64,000 bases of DNA, from the NCBI RefSeq assembly GCF_023856365.1, contig NC_064548.1:24451289-24515288 (forward strand), read 5' to 3'. Under the pieces are notes generated by a model. The model was not told the origin of the DNA. It did no database searches and worked only from the letters and a program-made list of their open reading frames with translations. Below, piece after piece: positions 13,301 to 27,600 of the stretch (positions are counted from its first letter, which is position 1; every line of letters starts with the position of its first letter). A program made the position numbers and the translations under genes. The stretch comes from Brienomyrus brachyistius. Its lineage: Eukaryota > Chordata > Actinopteri > Osteoglossiformes > Mormyridae.

Positions 13301-16300
13301 ATTAATATTGTAAATTAAAATGGCCCCTTCACTCACATTTTTCTGAAGGACTTTTTGATGGAAACAAATCTGAAGTAATCGCTTCAGGGTGATTTTAGGG
13401 GGTCCTCTGATTTCATGCAGCACTCACAGAAAGTGTTGGAATGCTTAAGTGTTCGAAATTTATTGGTTTCATAACAAAAGTCCATTGACAAGCAATGTGT
13501 AACATATCTGCACATATCTTCCGCAGACATTTTCTTTTTATTGTCATGATTTTTTAACTCATTCAGTTCTGTTTTTGCCATTCGGCTATTAATTTCAATT
13601 GTAGTCACTGGCTCCCAAAGGGATACTAAACACAAAGGTTTGGTGTTTTATGTTACATGCAAAGTTGTTACTAATTAAAAAGCAGCCAACTACTTGTCAA
13701 TGAACTTTCTAAATCAGAACAGCTCCTTTAGAACTATAATTTGGGTTTCAATTTATAAGTATCTGAATAATTCACTTTAAAACTTCCAGTTGTTCCTAAT
13801 ACTTTTTGTAAACGAATGAAGTAATGGTTTTTCTTATGCAACCACTAAATTTGCAGTGTTTGTACAGAATTAAGCAAGCACCCCAGGACTTTCTGTGAGC
13901 TCTGTAAGTATAAAATATCTCCTGTTCATTAGCATGACGACATGCTAACTGTGCTTCGCGCTCAGTTTCAAGTTAAAAATGGCCGCCCCCCCCCCCCCCA
14001 ATACCATGGCCGAAATATAATTATCAGGTGGGCTCTGCGCTTCCTGTGCTACGCCGTGGCCAGAGGGATCACTGGTTACTCACGGCTGGCAGAGCTTGAC
14101 CAGGTCGTGGTCAGTGGTTGCGGGCGGCAGACCCCGGATGTACAGATTGGTCTTGCTCAGCTGATCCCAGCCCGCCGTGCTGCTGTTGCTGCTGCTGTGG
14201 TTGGCGCTGCTGCTGGGGCTGGGGGGGGCCATGGGTGGGCCGGAGGGCACAGCTGGGGGCTGCGGGGGGGGGGGGGGGAAGCATACAGGGGGATCAGTAC
14301 TGGATCGGTCTCAAAATCATGCTAGTTCACAGTAATACAACTTCAAGAACGGCTAAGAGACTTTTTTTTTTTTTTTTTACACAAGCGGAAGGACCACCCC
14401 CCCCCCCCCCCCCGCCTTAAAAAGAATCACATAACATTTTATATCAGCGGGCATTAATTAGCCGCATAAACGTTTATGCCAAAGTCAAGGACGAAATGCA
14501 GGACAGCGTGGATGGGGAGACCGTCGGAACAAGATAGAATCCAGCTACGATGTAGATGCGGCTGGACGCAGGGGGGCGGGATCTTAGGTCCAGAGTGTCG
14601 CCCCCCTGTCCTGGACCTGAACTCGGTAGACACTTCCTGGCTGCCCTACAGGACAGTTAAGGGAACTGATAGCTCTGTGCATTAGCACCAGCACTGCGGC
14701 TGCACACGTAGGGGGCTGTACGCATGCGGCCGCAGAAGAGACAGGCTCTGCATGTCAGCGTAGCGTCGATGAGACGACTCCACGTGTAGAGCTTTACCCA
14801 TTAGCATGGCGCTGACAGCTGTAGAAGTGGCAGGTACTGCATGCAAGCACAATGCAAGCCAGCGCTGCAGAAGGCTTGGCGCCTCGGCCTGGTGCAGCCG
14901 TGGCTGCTGCGCACGTAGCAGGCTTCGCGCATTAGCATAGCGCCAACGGTTACCCAAGCGGCAGGCTCCGGACGACAGCATAGCCTGGATGCAGCAGCTC
15001 CACAGGCAGCAGGCTTGACACGGTAGCAAAGCGCTGAAAGCTAAGGAAGTGGCAGGCCCCGGACGTTAGCGCAGCGCCGGCGGTGCATTTGCGCATGCAG
15101 AAGGCGTCGTGCATTATCCTGGCGCCAGCAGCTACTGAAGCGGCAGTCTATGCTCATTAGCGTGACGCTACGGAGGCACTCGCAACAGGCATCGCGCATC
15201 AGGATGGTGCAACCACGCATCCAGCGGGCTTAGCACATTAGCATAGCGTGGGTGGCACAGTTGCAGCAGGATTAGCATAGCATAGCATTAGCCCTGTCTG
15301 TGTGTGTGTCTCTGTGTGTGTGTGTGTGTGTCTCTGTGTGTGTGTGTGTGTGTCTCTGTGTAAACACTCCCGCCACAGACAACTGACCAAACAAGTCGGC
15401 TTCCACTTCCAGAGCCCCACACCCCCCAGCATCGCGTCAGAATCGCATGGTTCCCACCCTTCCTCTCTTCACCCCCTCATTCACTGCTAAGAAAAAACAG
15501 CCAACATAACAGATGCGAGACTGCCACCTACAAATGAAAGCTCATTTTGTTGATCACCAGGCAAGTTCCTACACATCTGTAAGAACACAGCCGTTGCATC
15601 TCAATCTGGGCGGCTGTTTCTGCAGCTTAAGTCGTGACATTACGACTGGAAGTTCACATTTATTGCACTTTGCAAGTCGTCAGTATCCACACCCAGTGTG
15701 TATTATTCCAGACTGTCTATCAGGCTGTCATTTAACTTTCCAAATAAAGGTTCCCACCCAGTCATGTCTGCACGAAAAACAACAACTCCTGCAGCTCTTT
15801 ATTACCCAGAGGTCTTTGCAGGGCAACAGAAATAACAGAGAGCCTTCATAATGTAACCCTGGCTAGGAAAACATGGAAATGCTAATAGTAGCAAACTGCT
15901 AACTGTAAAAGTTATTGAATTTCAGTGGATCCCCCTACCACAGCCCAGCGCAAATCACATATCACGGGGTATGCGATTTCGCACTTGCCAAACGGAGCAA
16001 TATTTTGATCATGGGACCAGAAGGACTATGAGAGTCGTTAATTCTACCCCCGGTCACCCACTGGTAATAAAATGTGACCGCTAGGAGCCGAACATATTAA
16101 ATGGCCGAACAGAATGAAGGGAGGGGGGGGGGGGGAGTATCAAATCACCATAACAACAGTGTCACCTTCATTCAAAGACAGACACACACAACAGCGATCC
16201 TCCGTATTCCTACCCCCGCATGAGGAATACAGGATGACGTCCAGCTAGCAGAGGCAGGCCGAATATGGCGTGCTTCCTAAACTTCTGCATGTGTGAGATG

Positions 16301-19300
16301 GCTCCCCTCCCCCAACACCCACACCCCCCCCCCCCCCCCACATCCCCAGGAAACGCATGGAATCTGAAGCATGAAGTACTGACTGAAAGCAGCCATTTTC
16401 AGCTGGCCGTAAGCCAAGTCCAGGGTCTCTCCTGTGGGACTCGGACTCCTTCAATCCTGGGGGTGGGGGCTCGCTATCTGCTTTCCAGGCGCCCAGGCTT
16501 CGCCTTTCCCTAGCTGCGTGCACGCCGGAGCCCCCGATCTGCAGTGCGATTCTTACGACACCAACGACATTTAAAAACAACAAGGCCTTTAAAAATTCCT
16601 CTCCGGTCAAGAAAATATGACTGTGTCCACATGTCTGTATTGTCTCAAGCCCCCACAAGGCGAACGAATCTCCGCAGACTCAAACAACATACTGCGAATG
16701 AGATCGAAGGTGACAACTGGTAAACAGTTATTCAGAAAATTATCGCGCACAAATAACCATTGCTTTCCATCCAATGATGGGGACTATCAGCAAACTCACA
16801 ATAGCTCCAAGTGCCATGATCTTGCATGTAAATAAAATGGCCTCAATCTTTTTTCCTCATTCTCATGCCGAGTTCTCCCCCCCAAGAAGGAATATCAGGG
16901 TTACATCAGCTCCTCGGCATCCGTGTGTGTGGCATTACACCGCAGGGCGGGGGGGACGAGCAGCATTCGGCGACAGGGATGTATTTATCGGCATGCCTGG
17001 CGGGACGGGGCTGCAACGCGAGGCTGGGAGCAGACGGTGCGATTTCCAAGCGGGGCGACCGTCAGCTCTGGCCCCCTAACGACATGCACAGGCCTCGGCG
17101 GCGACAGTCAGCCGCGGGACGACCCGTGGCGACTTGGCGTTTGCGTCTTTGTTCGCCTCCCCGTCAAAACAGCTTAAGTGCTTTACCAGCCCCCGACCCC
17201 CCCCACCCCGCCACTGCAGTCTTGGAGACGGACAGCTACAGGCATAACGACGCAGGGCACACAGGGCACCTCGGCTGGGAATGCTTGGGCCCCCGAACAC
17301 AGGTATGCGCGAACGGGAACCACGGATCCACCATCGGAACCAGAAAGGGCTCTTTTTCCAGAACTCTATTCCAATTCCGTAAGCAGCATTTCAACAACAA
17401 AAGCCTGTCTAGGTCATTTATAAAGGAAAAAAAACCCAGAGGAACGTGAAAAGACCACAGTGATTTGGATGAACAACTCTATCGAGGAGCAGTAAAGCTC
17501 ATAATCACAGAAAAATTTACATCGGTAAAGGAGACGATTTCTGATGATGTCCCAAATCTGAAACGGAACATGAAGTTAGCACAGCTGACCGTTACAGCAC
17601 CTGAGAAACACCTCAAACATCAGAACATGATTTAAGAACAGGAAACAGTTTTAAAAAAATGGCATATATGAATATTTTCAATCAATAAAGTTTTATGGCA
17701 GAAAAAAACCTGAGGAAACATTAAAAGGGATATTATACCTAAAATGACAGTTTATTCATTTTCTGAGCTGTTCTCACATAACCAAAAGAAACTGTTTTAC
17801 TCAAATACCTAGAACGGCATATTAAAAAGAGAATGGTCCCTTTGTTTTCCAGGAAAAAAACTCCCAGTTGAAAACAAAAGTATGCTGGTGTGTTTAACTT
17901 TCTACTGGGAAATGGCAGAGAGCAGAATTTATGCCTCAGAGAATCACTGGTTTTTTTGTATGCAAACCAATCAATTTCCAGAACTGAAAATTCTGGCCTT
18001 ATGCACTTTCCCTAATAAATTTATTCCACGCAACCCCTAAACTGTGTGATCTTTTAAAACCCCAGTTTCCCCAATAAATCTACCGCATCATGGGGGGAAA
18101 CATACTGGCAACTGAGAGCAAGATGGCAACTTGCACGTGCCACCTACGATCCACACCTTAGCTCACGTGTGGGAAGGGAGACTCTCAAATGCAAAATGCA
18201 ACTGGACTCTCCTCCAAAAACAGGCCCTCTGGTAAATATGCAGACGCCACCTATCAGGGCACTTCTGCAATCTCTGTATGTCCAGCTCTCGGTGGACATG
18301 CCATTTTATGTTGCCCAGGAATTCACCCTTCCAGGTCATAAAGCCCCCGGCCCCAACCTTCAGTCATTTCTAGAGCTTAAGATCACAGATGATGACTCCT
18401 AATTGGGACCTAATGCCCTCATTTGAACAAAAAGTCACAGCAGTCCCCTTGACTCAACACAGTTAATTGTCAAGCAACAGTTTTGACAGCACCTACCCCG
18501 CATACCACCTTTTCCGCAGAGCAGAAGCATAACCAAGTGGGTGGGCGGGAGGGGGGGGTCAGATCGAGGACTAACAAGCGGCCTCTGGAGCAGAGTGCCT
18601 CTCGCCAACGCCGGGGGAACAATTGCACACTTTCTGGCTTGCTGACCCACTTTGTACCGAGAAAGCATCCAATTAGCCCAGGCGAAGAAGGACCCAAATC
18701 TGGCGTGCATCCGCAGTGCTCCTATTAATCAAGCGCGAGGCGCTCCCGGAGCAAAGTGCAACGTCCACATTAACAACCTGTAGCACTAAAAATAAGGAAA
18801 TAAGTGAGGAAGACAGGCCAAATTAAAACAAGAAAGTGATCTTTATGAGGAGGCTGCAAACAAGATTTCAGGGATCCTGCAGGATCCCACAGGGTCCCGC
18901 TTAAAGCACGGCACACTCAGTGCTTCCAAAATGGCCGTGGCGGAGGGAAGAGGTCAAGGCTGGCGTGCCTGAAGCAGGGTCAGAAGCGGAAGCTGCCGTA
19001 ACAGATTGGCCCCGCTTCCATGGTGGGCTTCCTTAATGGGGGGGGGGGGGGGGGGTGACCTTTCAACCACCCGACACTGACAGGCAATGAGATACTGACT
19101 GGATTCTCCGGCTGTTAAATCATGGGTTCATGGACTGGACACTGACAGTTTTTTTCCCCACCCTGTAATCAGCGAGTCCCCCATAACTACGCATGTCACC
19201 ATTTTAATATTCTCCCTCAAGCTGATAGAGGAAAATAACTCAGACCAAAGCCTTCCTTCTACCCAGCGTCTTAAAAGTAAGAAGCTGTCAAAGTCTTTTT

Positions 19301-22300
19301 CAGGATGCAACTCAGCACTGTTCATTAAGTAACAGGTACCATGTTATGTGAAACCTTTTTGTTTCATACAGATGGGACTGTAATTTATGGAATAGTCAAG
19401 ACTTAATTCTGGTACATTTATTTAAACAAGATTTGGAGAAAATCAGACAACGAGGCCTAAATGCGTGGTCCTACCAAATAAACATAACATTAATAACCAC
19501 AAGCGATGATAAAACCTTAAAAAGTGAATCTCGGCAAATTCTGGAAAATGTCAAACACAATTCTTGGAAGGTCAGCCCTCTCTGTTGCTCAGGGAGACCG
19601 GAGCACACGGTGTCTGCTGTAGATCTTGTGATATAATTTGTTACGGCCGCAATACAAGACCCCGTTCGTGACAACCGATCATCTGATCACCGCACCAAAG
19701 GACGCGGGGCTGCCACGCCGGACAAGCGGCCTTGGGCGCTATAGGGTGGGTAAATACATACATATGCATAAATATACACAAGCGCACATAATTACGCACA
19801 CACATAAATAGTCCGGCGACGGCAGCCCGGGGCAGAGCTGGGACTGGGGGGTTTGACGACGCGGATGGCGGTAGCTAGTGCATCCCTCTGCTTATCTGGC
19901 TGCTCCAGACCGCCCGAGTGCGTCGTATCCACAACGGCAACCCACGAGGTTTCCAATAACAAGCCTCGCCCAGCGAGCCCCAGCCCACTTCTAATTCCTC
20001 CACCCACGGCGACCGAGACCGGTTCATCAAAGTCTACCGCATACTGGCGATTCACATCCGATTTCTTTAATCTCCTACCGAGAGTTCAACCCGTGGACAA
20101 ATAAAATAAAATCAAGCACTGTGGCTAAAACTGACCGAAACGGCAAGCTAAAACTTAGTAGGGATGAACATGAACATGCTGGAAGTGTCTGAAGAAGTTA
20201 TAAGGAAAAGGGAAGCGAGGCTTACTATATAACGAGGGCAGTATTTTTTCCATTACATCGATGCTGGGTGAAATAACTAATAGAGGATCATTTCGTAAAT
20301 CCCGTCTAAATCACCCAGAATGTGCTGCACCGCATCACCCGCGCTAAATCATGCAGCTGGACAATATTTCATTGGTCATTTTCAATCCGTGAAAATCAAA
20401 GTCGGCTGTAGGTCACCTCGATGAATAATGTCCAAATCGAGGAATGCGTGCGTTTCCGAAGGCTAACGATTTTACCAGCAAATGTCAACATGGTGTATGG
20501 GGGAAAAGAAAATTCGTTTTAAAAAATTACAGTTTAATGATATAATCCATTAAATGCGATGTTTCTGCCAGCTAATTGATTATTATTGGACTCCATTGTA
20601 TATAGTAATTAGACTGTTTTTGAGGAGCCGATTCCAACTGCGGACACTATCCATCTCTCATAATCACCCACAGACGTCTAAAAATGACAACAGCAATAAA
20701 AATAACACACTGTGAGGCTACGGCCAAGTAGTTTTGGAGTAAGTCGAAAAATATTGACCCCTGGTATGTCCGACTTGAGACTTAAATGACCAACCAGCGC
20801 AGAACGACTGAGTTTAAATAAAGGTTAAAATGTATAAAAATATGTGCCAATGCCAGGATACAAATAAGGCACAGATATAACTCTCCCAATAGCATATATT
20901 ATGTGCAAAAAATATTTTAGAAATCAGTTGTTATTGCAGCACCCCGTCCCGAAGGTGTAAAGTACATCTATTGGCCTATTTACCACGGTTCGAAACTGCT
21001 GTGTAACCATCGATCGTTCGCTTCCTAGCAAAAAAAATCAAGTTTATCTTACCTGCTTGCGGTACGTAGTCCTGACTGGGTTTACCGTATTTGAAAAAAT
21101 CATCCTAATTTTATTTTCAGTTTCTCCAACACCCCGCGTTTATTTTATGTATTTGTATCCACAAGCCTGGTTAAGTAAAGTTGTGAATCGGAGCTAAATG
21201 CAACATACAGCTAAATATTACGAAGCGATCCACTGTAATCCTTATTCTTGCGTGTATTCGTCACCGAAATAATCGCTATGCCAGGGAAAGATAACAATGT
21301 ATCCAAGATCAATCTTAACTTCGATCGCCCGACTAGTACATTCAGCTGAGTTCATTGATCCCCCTTCAGTTCGCCGCAGCAAGGACCCACCCACCGTGGA
21401 AGGAACCACTTGGCTATGTCACGCAGGGTTTGCATAGAATATCCTGCACCGTACTTTCGATTAAACAATACAACTATTCAAACACAAGACATACATATGT
21501 GAAACTAATAAAAAAATACAAATTCTACCATGCGACAGCAAGCTCTTTGCTTACCGATGGAAGTGTCGATAACGCTACCGTGCCCCATGGCTATCCCCGC
21601 CAGCCTAGGTTAGTTCATTCCGGAATGCATACCACGCATTCCATGCAGTGGCCATAAACTGCTCCGTAGTCAAAGCGGTGGAAATCCGAAGGCAATTTTT
21701 ACAGTTTCGCAAGTAACAAAGAACATGTCGTTTCATTCATAATTCTAACAGGGTCTATTTCGCTACAGTTTAACAGGAGGCAGTTAGAGTGTGCGCCAAC
21801 TTTTCTTTCATTGAACTAAAGAAATTAAACTTTTATCAACATCACCATGCTGGGAGAACTCCAGCTAAACCTAAACCTCTCTCAATTATCGACAATACCC
21901 GTCTCTTACAAGGCCAAGGGGCATATGAGTCACACGTAGAGAAAACGCTCCTCAACTCAGCTACAGAAAAGCACAGTCGTATGACAAAATTTTACACGTT
22001 TAAAAGGTGTGTATGGCCCTAAATCCACAACCCCACCCTTTTTAACTCTGACCAAATATTTGTCTGAGGCTTTTCACGAAGCACCCTGAGGACAATCCCC
22101 TGACATTTACATTTCAATGGTGACGTCGCGATGTCATTTATGTTGTCCCGGTCTCCTACATATTCAACTGGGATGAGAGCTCAGCTTGCTGTAAACCACA
22201 CTAAAGGTCACAGCAGCCAGAATTAATTTAATGCTATTTTCAATCAGTTACTATGCTATGGCAGTGACCCTCAATAGTCCTATTTCCATGATTGAATGAC

Positions 22301-22446
22301 ATGACAGACTGAATTTGGTCACCCCTCCCCCACAGCAACACATAATCCCATACAACCCACAGCACCCCCTCACCACACGCTCCCGAAAACCTCATAAAAG
22401 CCTAAATGGAGGAAACCTTTGGTCACCTATGACCTGAGGGTTAGGC

Positions 22447-22524
<78 letters not shown>

Positions 22525-24562
22525 GCCTTCATCCCACCCACAGACACACACAAATGCATTAAATAAACATTGTAAAAGGTACAACTTCTAAAGCAAACAG
22601 CAATGTTCCTAATTCTCCATGTTGGTCCATGATGCTGAACACCAGATAACTCCAAAGAGGAAGTGGTGAACGGACACAAGTGGGACGGGGAGACGCATCG
22701 GGAGAAACTGGAGAGCCTCCGGTCCCTCTGATAAAGAGATGCTACTCTGTTCAAACAGTCGGCACTCTGACGTCTCACCATCTATTATTAATGATGCCAC
22801 ACGTTAGCTAGAGCACTTTTGCCAACAAAAGAGGGGGGCGCTACAGACGGAGAGGAGCACACCACTACCACCACCACTACTAATAATATTTTATTTCACT
22901 TTTATTTCACTGTTAAACGAGCATGTACTGACATAGATCAGTCTGGAAGAACAGTCTGTCAAATAGGTAAAAGCTGCAGACAAATGTAAATATAGGCATC
23001 CATTTAGGAAATAGCCCAATTGAAAGATAACAGAAGAATGCGAGTGACCATCCAAGCCTCTCGCGGTGAACCGGTGCCCCGTCCAAAGTCACATGCCCTG
23101 TGCTTCCTGGGATGAGCTCCAGGCTCCAACAGCTTCGTAATCGATAAGCAGTTGGAAGCTGAATGGATGGATGCAATATCCCTATGCAAACCTCTCCACA
23201 CTCCGCCCACGTACTTTCCGTTTGTTAGGCGCCAGTGTTTATTAACAGTGTTTGTACAGATGATATAAAAATCAGGTGAAGCCGTAAATACACTGGCGTC
23301 CACTGCCAATCTGGCTAACTGCGGCTAACTGCGACGGCAATGGCAACCACGTCGCATGGGATGGGAAAACTCCCAGGGACACCGTCCCAAAAATAACACA
23401 GGAACGACGATCCCGGGAGGATCGAGTCGTCTCATACTGCGGAAACGTCACCTTCGATCTCGTGACGTGCAAATGACTCAAACAGGAGAGAAGATGTCTG
23501 CTTATTACAGAGGTGATTTAAAATCGAGAGAGAGAACGACGACCAGCACATAAAGGCTTTCGTGTAAAGTGCATTATAAATCATTTGCAACAGGGAATAA
23601 AAAAGAACAATTTAACTGAACCTTTCTCTTTCCTCTCACAACACTGAAAGACTGCAAATGCTTCTTCCTGCTAAATCCCTGATTGTCCCTGTTAAACAAA
23701 AAGCAGGTTGGACACAAACCAGGACAAAGGGAACTGCATCCAGATTATTCCAATTTCAGGTTTAGGAAGTGAAGCTGCAATCATATGCTCAATACTGCAA
23801 TGCAATTTCCCAACCCTAAGAAAATTCCTGTCGAAGTTATGGGTCCAGGTTACAAAACACTGCCGTTCAACAATGTGTTTGTCCCAAACATTAATGAAGG
23901 TACGTAAAAACCAAACAATCGAGTCGCGGCAGACGAAAGCGAGGGAGACATGCTTAACATTTTGCTCATGCATTCAATGCACTTGGATGAATCACGTTTT
24001 AATACTAGTAATGGTGGAACGGTGATTGTGATTCAGTCGAATTCAATTCAATTCCCCTCCAATATGAAGCAATTGACCGCACCAGTTTTCCAACCCACGT
24101 CACAGACACATACATATTCCCCCCTCACTATTGTATTAAATTTCCCACAGGGACACACAACGGACAGTGGGGACAGCCCAAGAAATTCAAGACATGTGCT
24201 GTGGAATCCAGCTCAGGAGTCACACCTGCGGATAGTAGAGGTCGCGCCCCTCCCTTAAGCAAATGACAGAGACGAGGGCCAATAAAGCAATTCTGATATG
24301 TACGCAACTGTCTCCTTTCCCCGCCCCCTGGACACGCTCCGAAAAACAGGCCGGCGCGACGGTGTGAACCGGAACCGCCGGTTGCCGTGTCAGAACTGGA
24401 AGTTCTGGTTGGCGAGTCACAGCCGGGGAGGTGGCCCCCAGCTGCCTGTGTCGCCAGGCACGCCACTGGCTAACAGCTGCCACGGACCACGGGGGAGGGG
24501 GGGAGGGGGAGAGAGCGAGAGAGAGCGAGAGAGAGCGAGAGAGAGCGAGAGAGAGAGAGAGC

Positions 24563-24620
<58 letters not shown>

Positions 24621-27600
24621 CTCAGCCACGCAGCCAAATCACAAACATTCCTGTGGCAGAAAAGAGGCGGTAAGTAGAAAACACCTGGACTGGGACAGAA
24701 ATGAACCAAGAAGCAGCTTCCCGCCACCAGTATTAAAGCCATACACACCCTGAGGAGGTAGGTCCCTGCACTGAAAGAACGATATTTATCTACAGGAGAA
24801 AATAAATATCAAAAAATAAAAACAGAATGGACACTTTGGCTCATTAAAAGCCCTATTTGGGGGGGGAAGAGTCTGCAGAGATACCTTCGCTTACCTTGCT
24901 GCATTTCCTGTCCTCAAAACGAACAGCGCGACCCAAAGACTGAGCTCCGACGCCAACCTCCCCGCTAGCTAGATTAGCGTCGCCGAAGCTCGGTGGACAC
25001 TTACTGTCCGTACGCCTCGCACGTTTCCTCTAGCGAGTCTGGCGGCCCTGGCGCTAACGGCTAACGCGGCTCACGACATCTGTTCCTCTGATGACTGTAA
25101 ACACGGCAATGTCAACAACAGGCTCAGAGCAGTGAGTCAAAAGTGAAGCAAGAGGGGTTTTTTGAACTTATTTCTATTTATAAAACCATTGATCTTGATT
25201 GGAGCTGGTCATGGGGGCAGCCTGGAGCCTGTCCCGGGTGACGTAGGGAGCCATGCTGGGGTACATCCTGAACAGGATGCCAGATCATCACAGGGCCCAC
25301 ACAGGTGCACACTTGCATGTACAATCTTACACTACAGGTACCGTCTGTGGGTGGAAAGCACCACAGCACAAGGAGAACACGCAAACTGCACACACAGACC
25401 CAAGGCTAGATTCGAACCAGGCAGCCTGGAGGTGTCAGGCAGCACTACCACCCAAAATCATTCATGAGAAATGAAAAAAATATAAATATCATTCTCCAGT
25501 CAGAACCTTTTCAAAAATGTTACTCAATAACCATGACATTTCTTCTCTTGTCACTCTTACCTGTACATTTCATTGCTACCAGCTCATAATATTGTCCAAA
25601 GCACCTTACAGTTTTTGCACTTCACAGACTTTGCTCTAGGGTACAACAGCACTTCCCCCTCCAGGGACTCGTACTTAGCGGTTCACAACCTGTGAACCAA
25701 TAGCTTCGGTGCTCCTCTATCTCTGACAACGTTATTTTAAGGCTCCCTTCTTCTCCAGGCAGTGTCGCCCCTTTGGTGTTGGCTGTCTGCATACCCCTCA
25801 CACGTCCTGGGTACCCCACACGTGGCCAGCTCACTCAGCCCCGACCACGCTCCACAGCCCGCATGATCGCCATTGATGGTATAACAGGGTACCATACTCA
25901 GAGCCCCAGAACCTTCCAGTGACAATGACGGTACCAATTGCTACCCCGGTCCTGCTTACAACAGAACTACAATGTAGCAGAGATTTTCACAATGGCAGAG
26001 GTCAGAAACAGCAGTAGAAGGTCTGGGGCGGAGGCGGGGGAGAGGCGCGGTGTATGGTGGCAGAGGACAGAGACGGGAATCAGCACTGTGCAGAGGTCAC
26101 TGCCAGTGAGCGGGCAGTGAGTGAAACACCCTCTTCTGAATGGAAACATGCTAATGTATAACGTTTCTGTCTGCATTTCTGGCTGTGGAATGCTGCTACA
26201 CAAAAATATTTCAGTATCACTCATTACAACATAACTGGTAAATACGACATTCCTGGCGATAACCTACCGTCTCATTAGTTTTACAGTTTAGGATAAAATT
26301 AATAGCAATCCTTTGTAGAACAGTATGTTGTGTAATTGTAATGGAATTTCATTAATGGACAGATGTCTTGAGTCCCTGTACCAATACATTGGAAAACTGG
26401 GTTGATATTATCTTGGGTATGTCAACTTTATTTTAAAAACCTTCCCAGAAAATATCAGATCCCCACATTAATCCTGCTGCTTCATAAGCTAGAGGAAACA
26501 TGAACCCATAGGTTTTGCACAGATTTTGTTTGGAGTCTGCTAAGGAAACCAGAAAAAAAACAAAAACAAAAAAAAAAAAAAAAAACATACTGCCTCTTGC
26601 AATACTGTCCCTCCCAAACGAGGTCGCAATACCGCTATTTGTTCTTCAGATCTGTCGGACCTGCGGAGGGCTTTTCCGTAAAGGCCTGGCAAAAACCACA
26701 CAGGCTCGAAACCTCACATTACTTCCTAATGTGGTTGTTTTGACACAACACAGCTGTCTGCTGAGCCTACAGAGCACACAAATGATCCAGAACAAGTCGC
26801 CCCTCCTCTCTCTCCCCTTTCATTTTCATTTCTCCTGCTTGCCGAAGAAACCAGCAGAGCTTCCGTCCCTCCCTGGATCTCCGTCAGATCCCCTAATGGC
26901 TGTTTACGGGAAACTCCGGTTGTACAAACACACATGAAGATAGAAAAGCCAAAAGCATCATTCCGTACCCTAAACCCCACCTCCGCTGGTCAGCTAATCT
27001 CTTTAAAAAGTTGTGAGCCGTGTAAAATGATCCCTCGCTTTCTCCTCTAAACTGGCAAGGGGCAACGTAATGCGCGCGAGGGGTCCCGAGCGACATCAGA
27101 CGGGGGCTCGGGCTGCCGTCGCGGAGGGGACCGACACTTCCTTTTAAAGAGCTCGAACTTCTCCCCGTGTAACTTCCTCTTCCCCAACATAACCTCCAGC
27201 TCCGGTCATTACTGACAGGAGGAGGGAGAGGGAGAGAGAGACAACAAGGGACGGGGACTGCGAAAGAACTCGGGCAAAAAACAAGCCGTATTTACCTTCC
27301 TGGCCGGCTGCGAGAGGTGGGCGCGGGAGCTGAAGCCCTTGTGAGGCGGGGGGGGAAGCATCTCTGACAGCTCCGGGGGCGTCACGCTGGGCTGGCAGCG
27401 CGCGACTGCGTACGTGTGCGCGTGTGCGCGCTTACGCGCAAGCACGCCCCGTGCGCAGGAAGACTGGCTGGCTGTTGCAGTGAGTCGAGAAACCTGCCTC
27501 CGAGGGAGGTGCAGTTGCGTGCGTATGCGCGGTGGGGGTGGGGCAGGAAGGCACATAAAAAGGGCTTCGAGTGCCTCGAATCAGGAGCGTAAATACCATA

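Larger units (their letters stand above)
21104..27295 (-). other. rbms1 intron 1, segment between the two candidate internal first exons
   Basis: AT-rich to about 22.4 kb, then a long CA array, SINE remnants at 23.0 and 25.2 kb, a GAGA-type array at 24.5 kb and a CpG-rich patch at 24.9-25.06 kb. No further coding exon is recognised. Confidence 0.5.
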
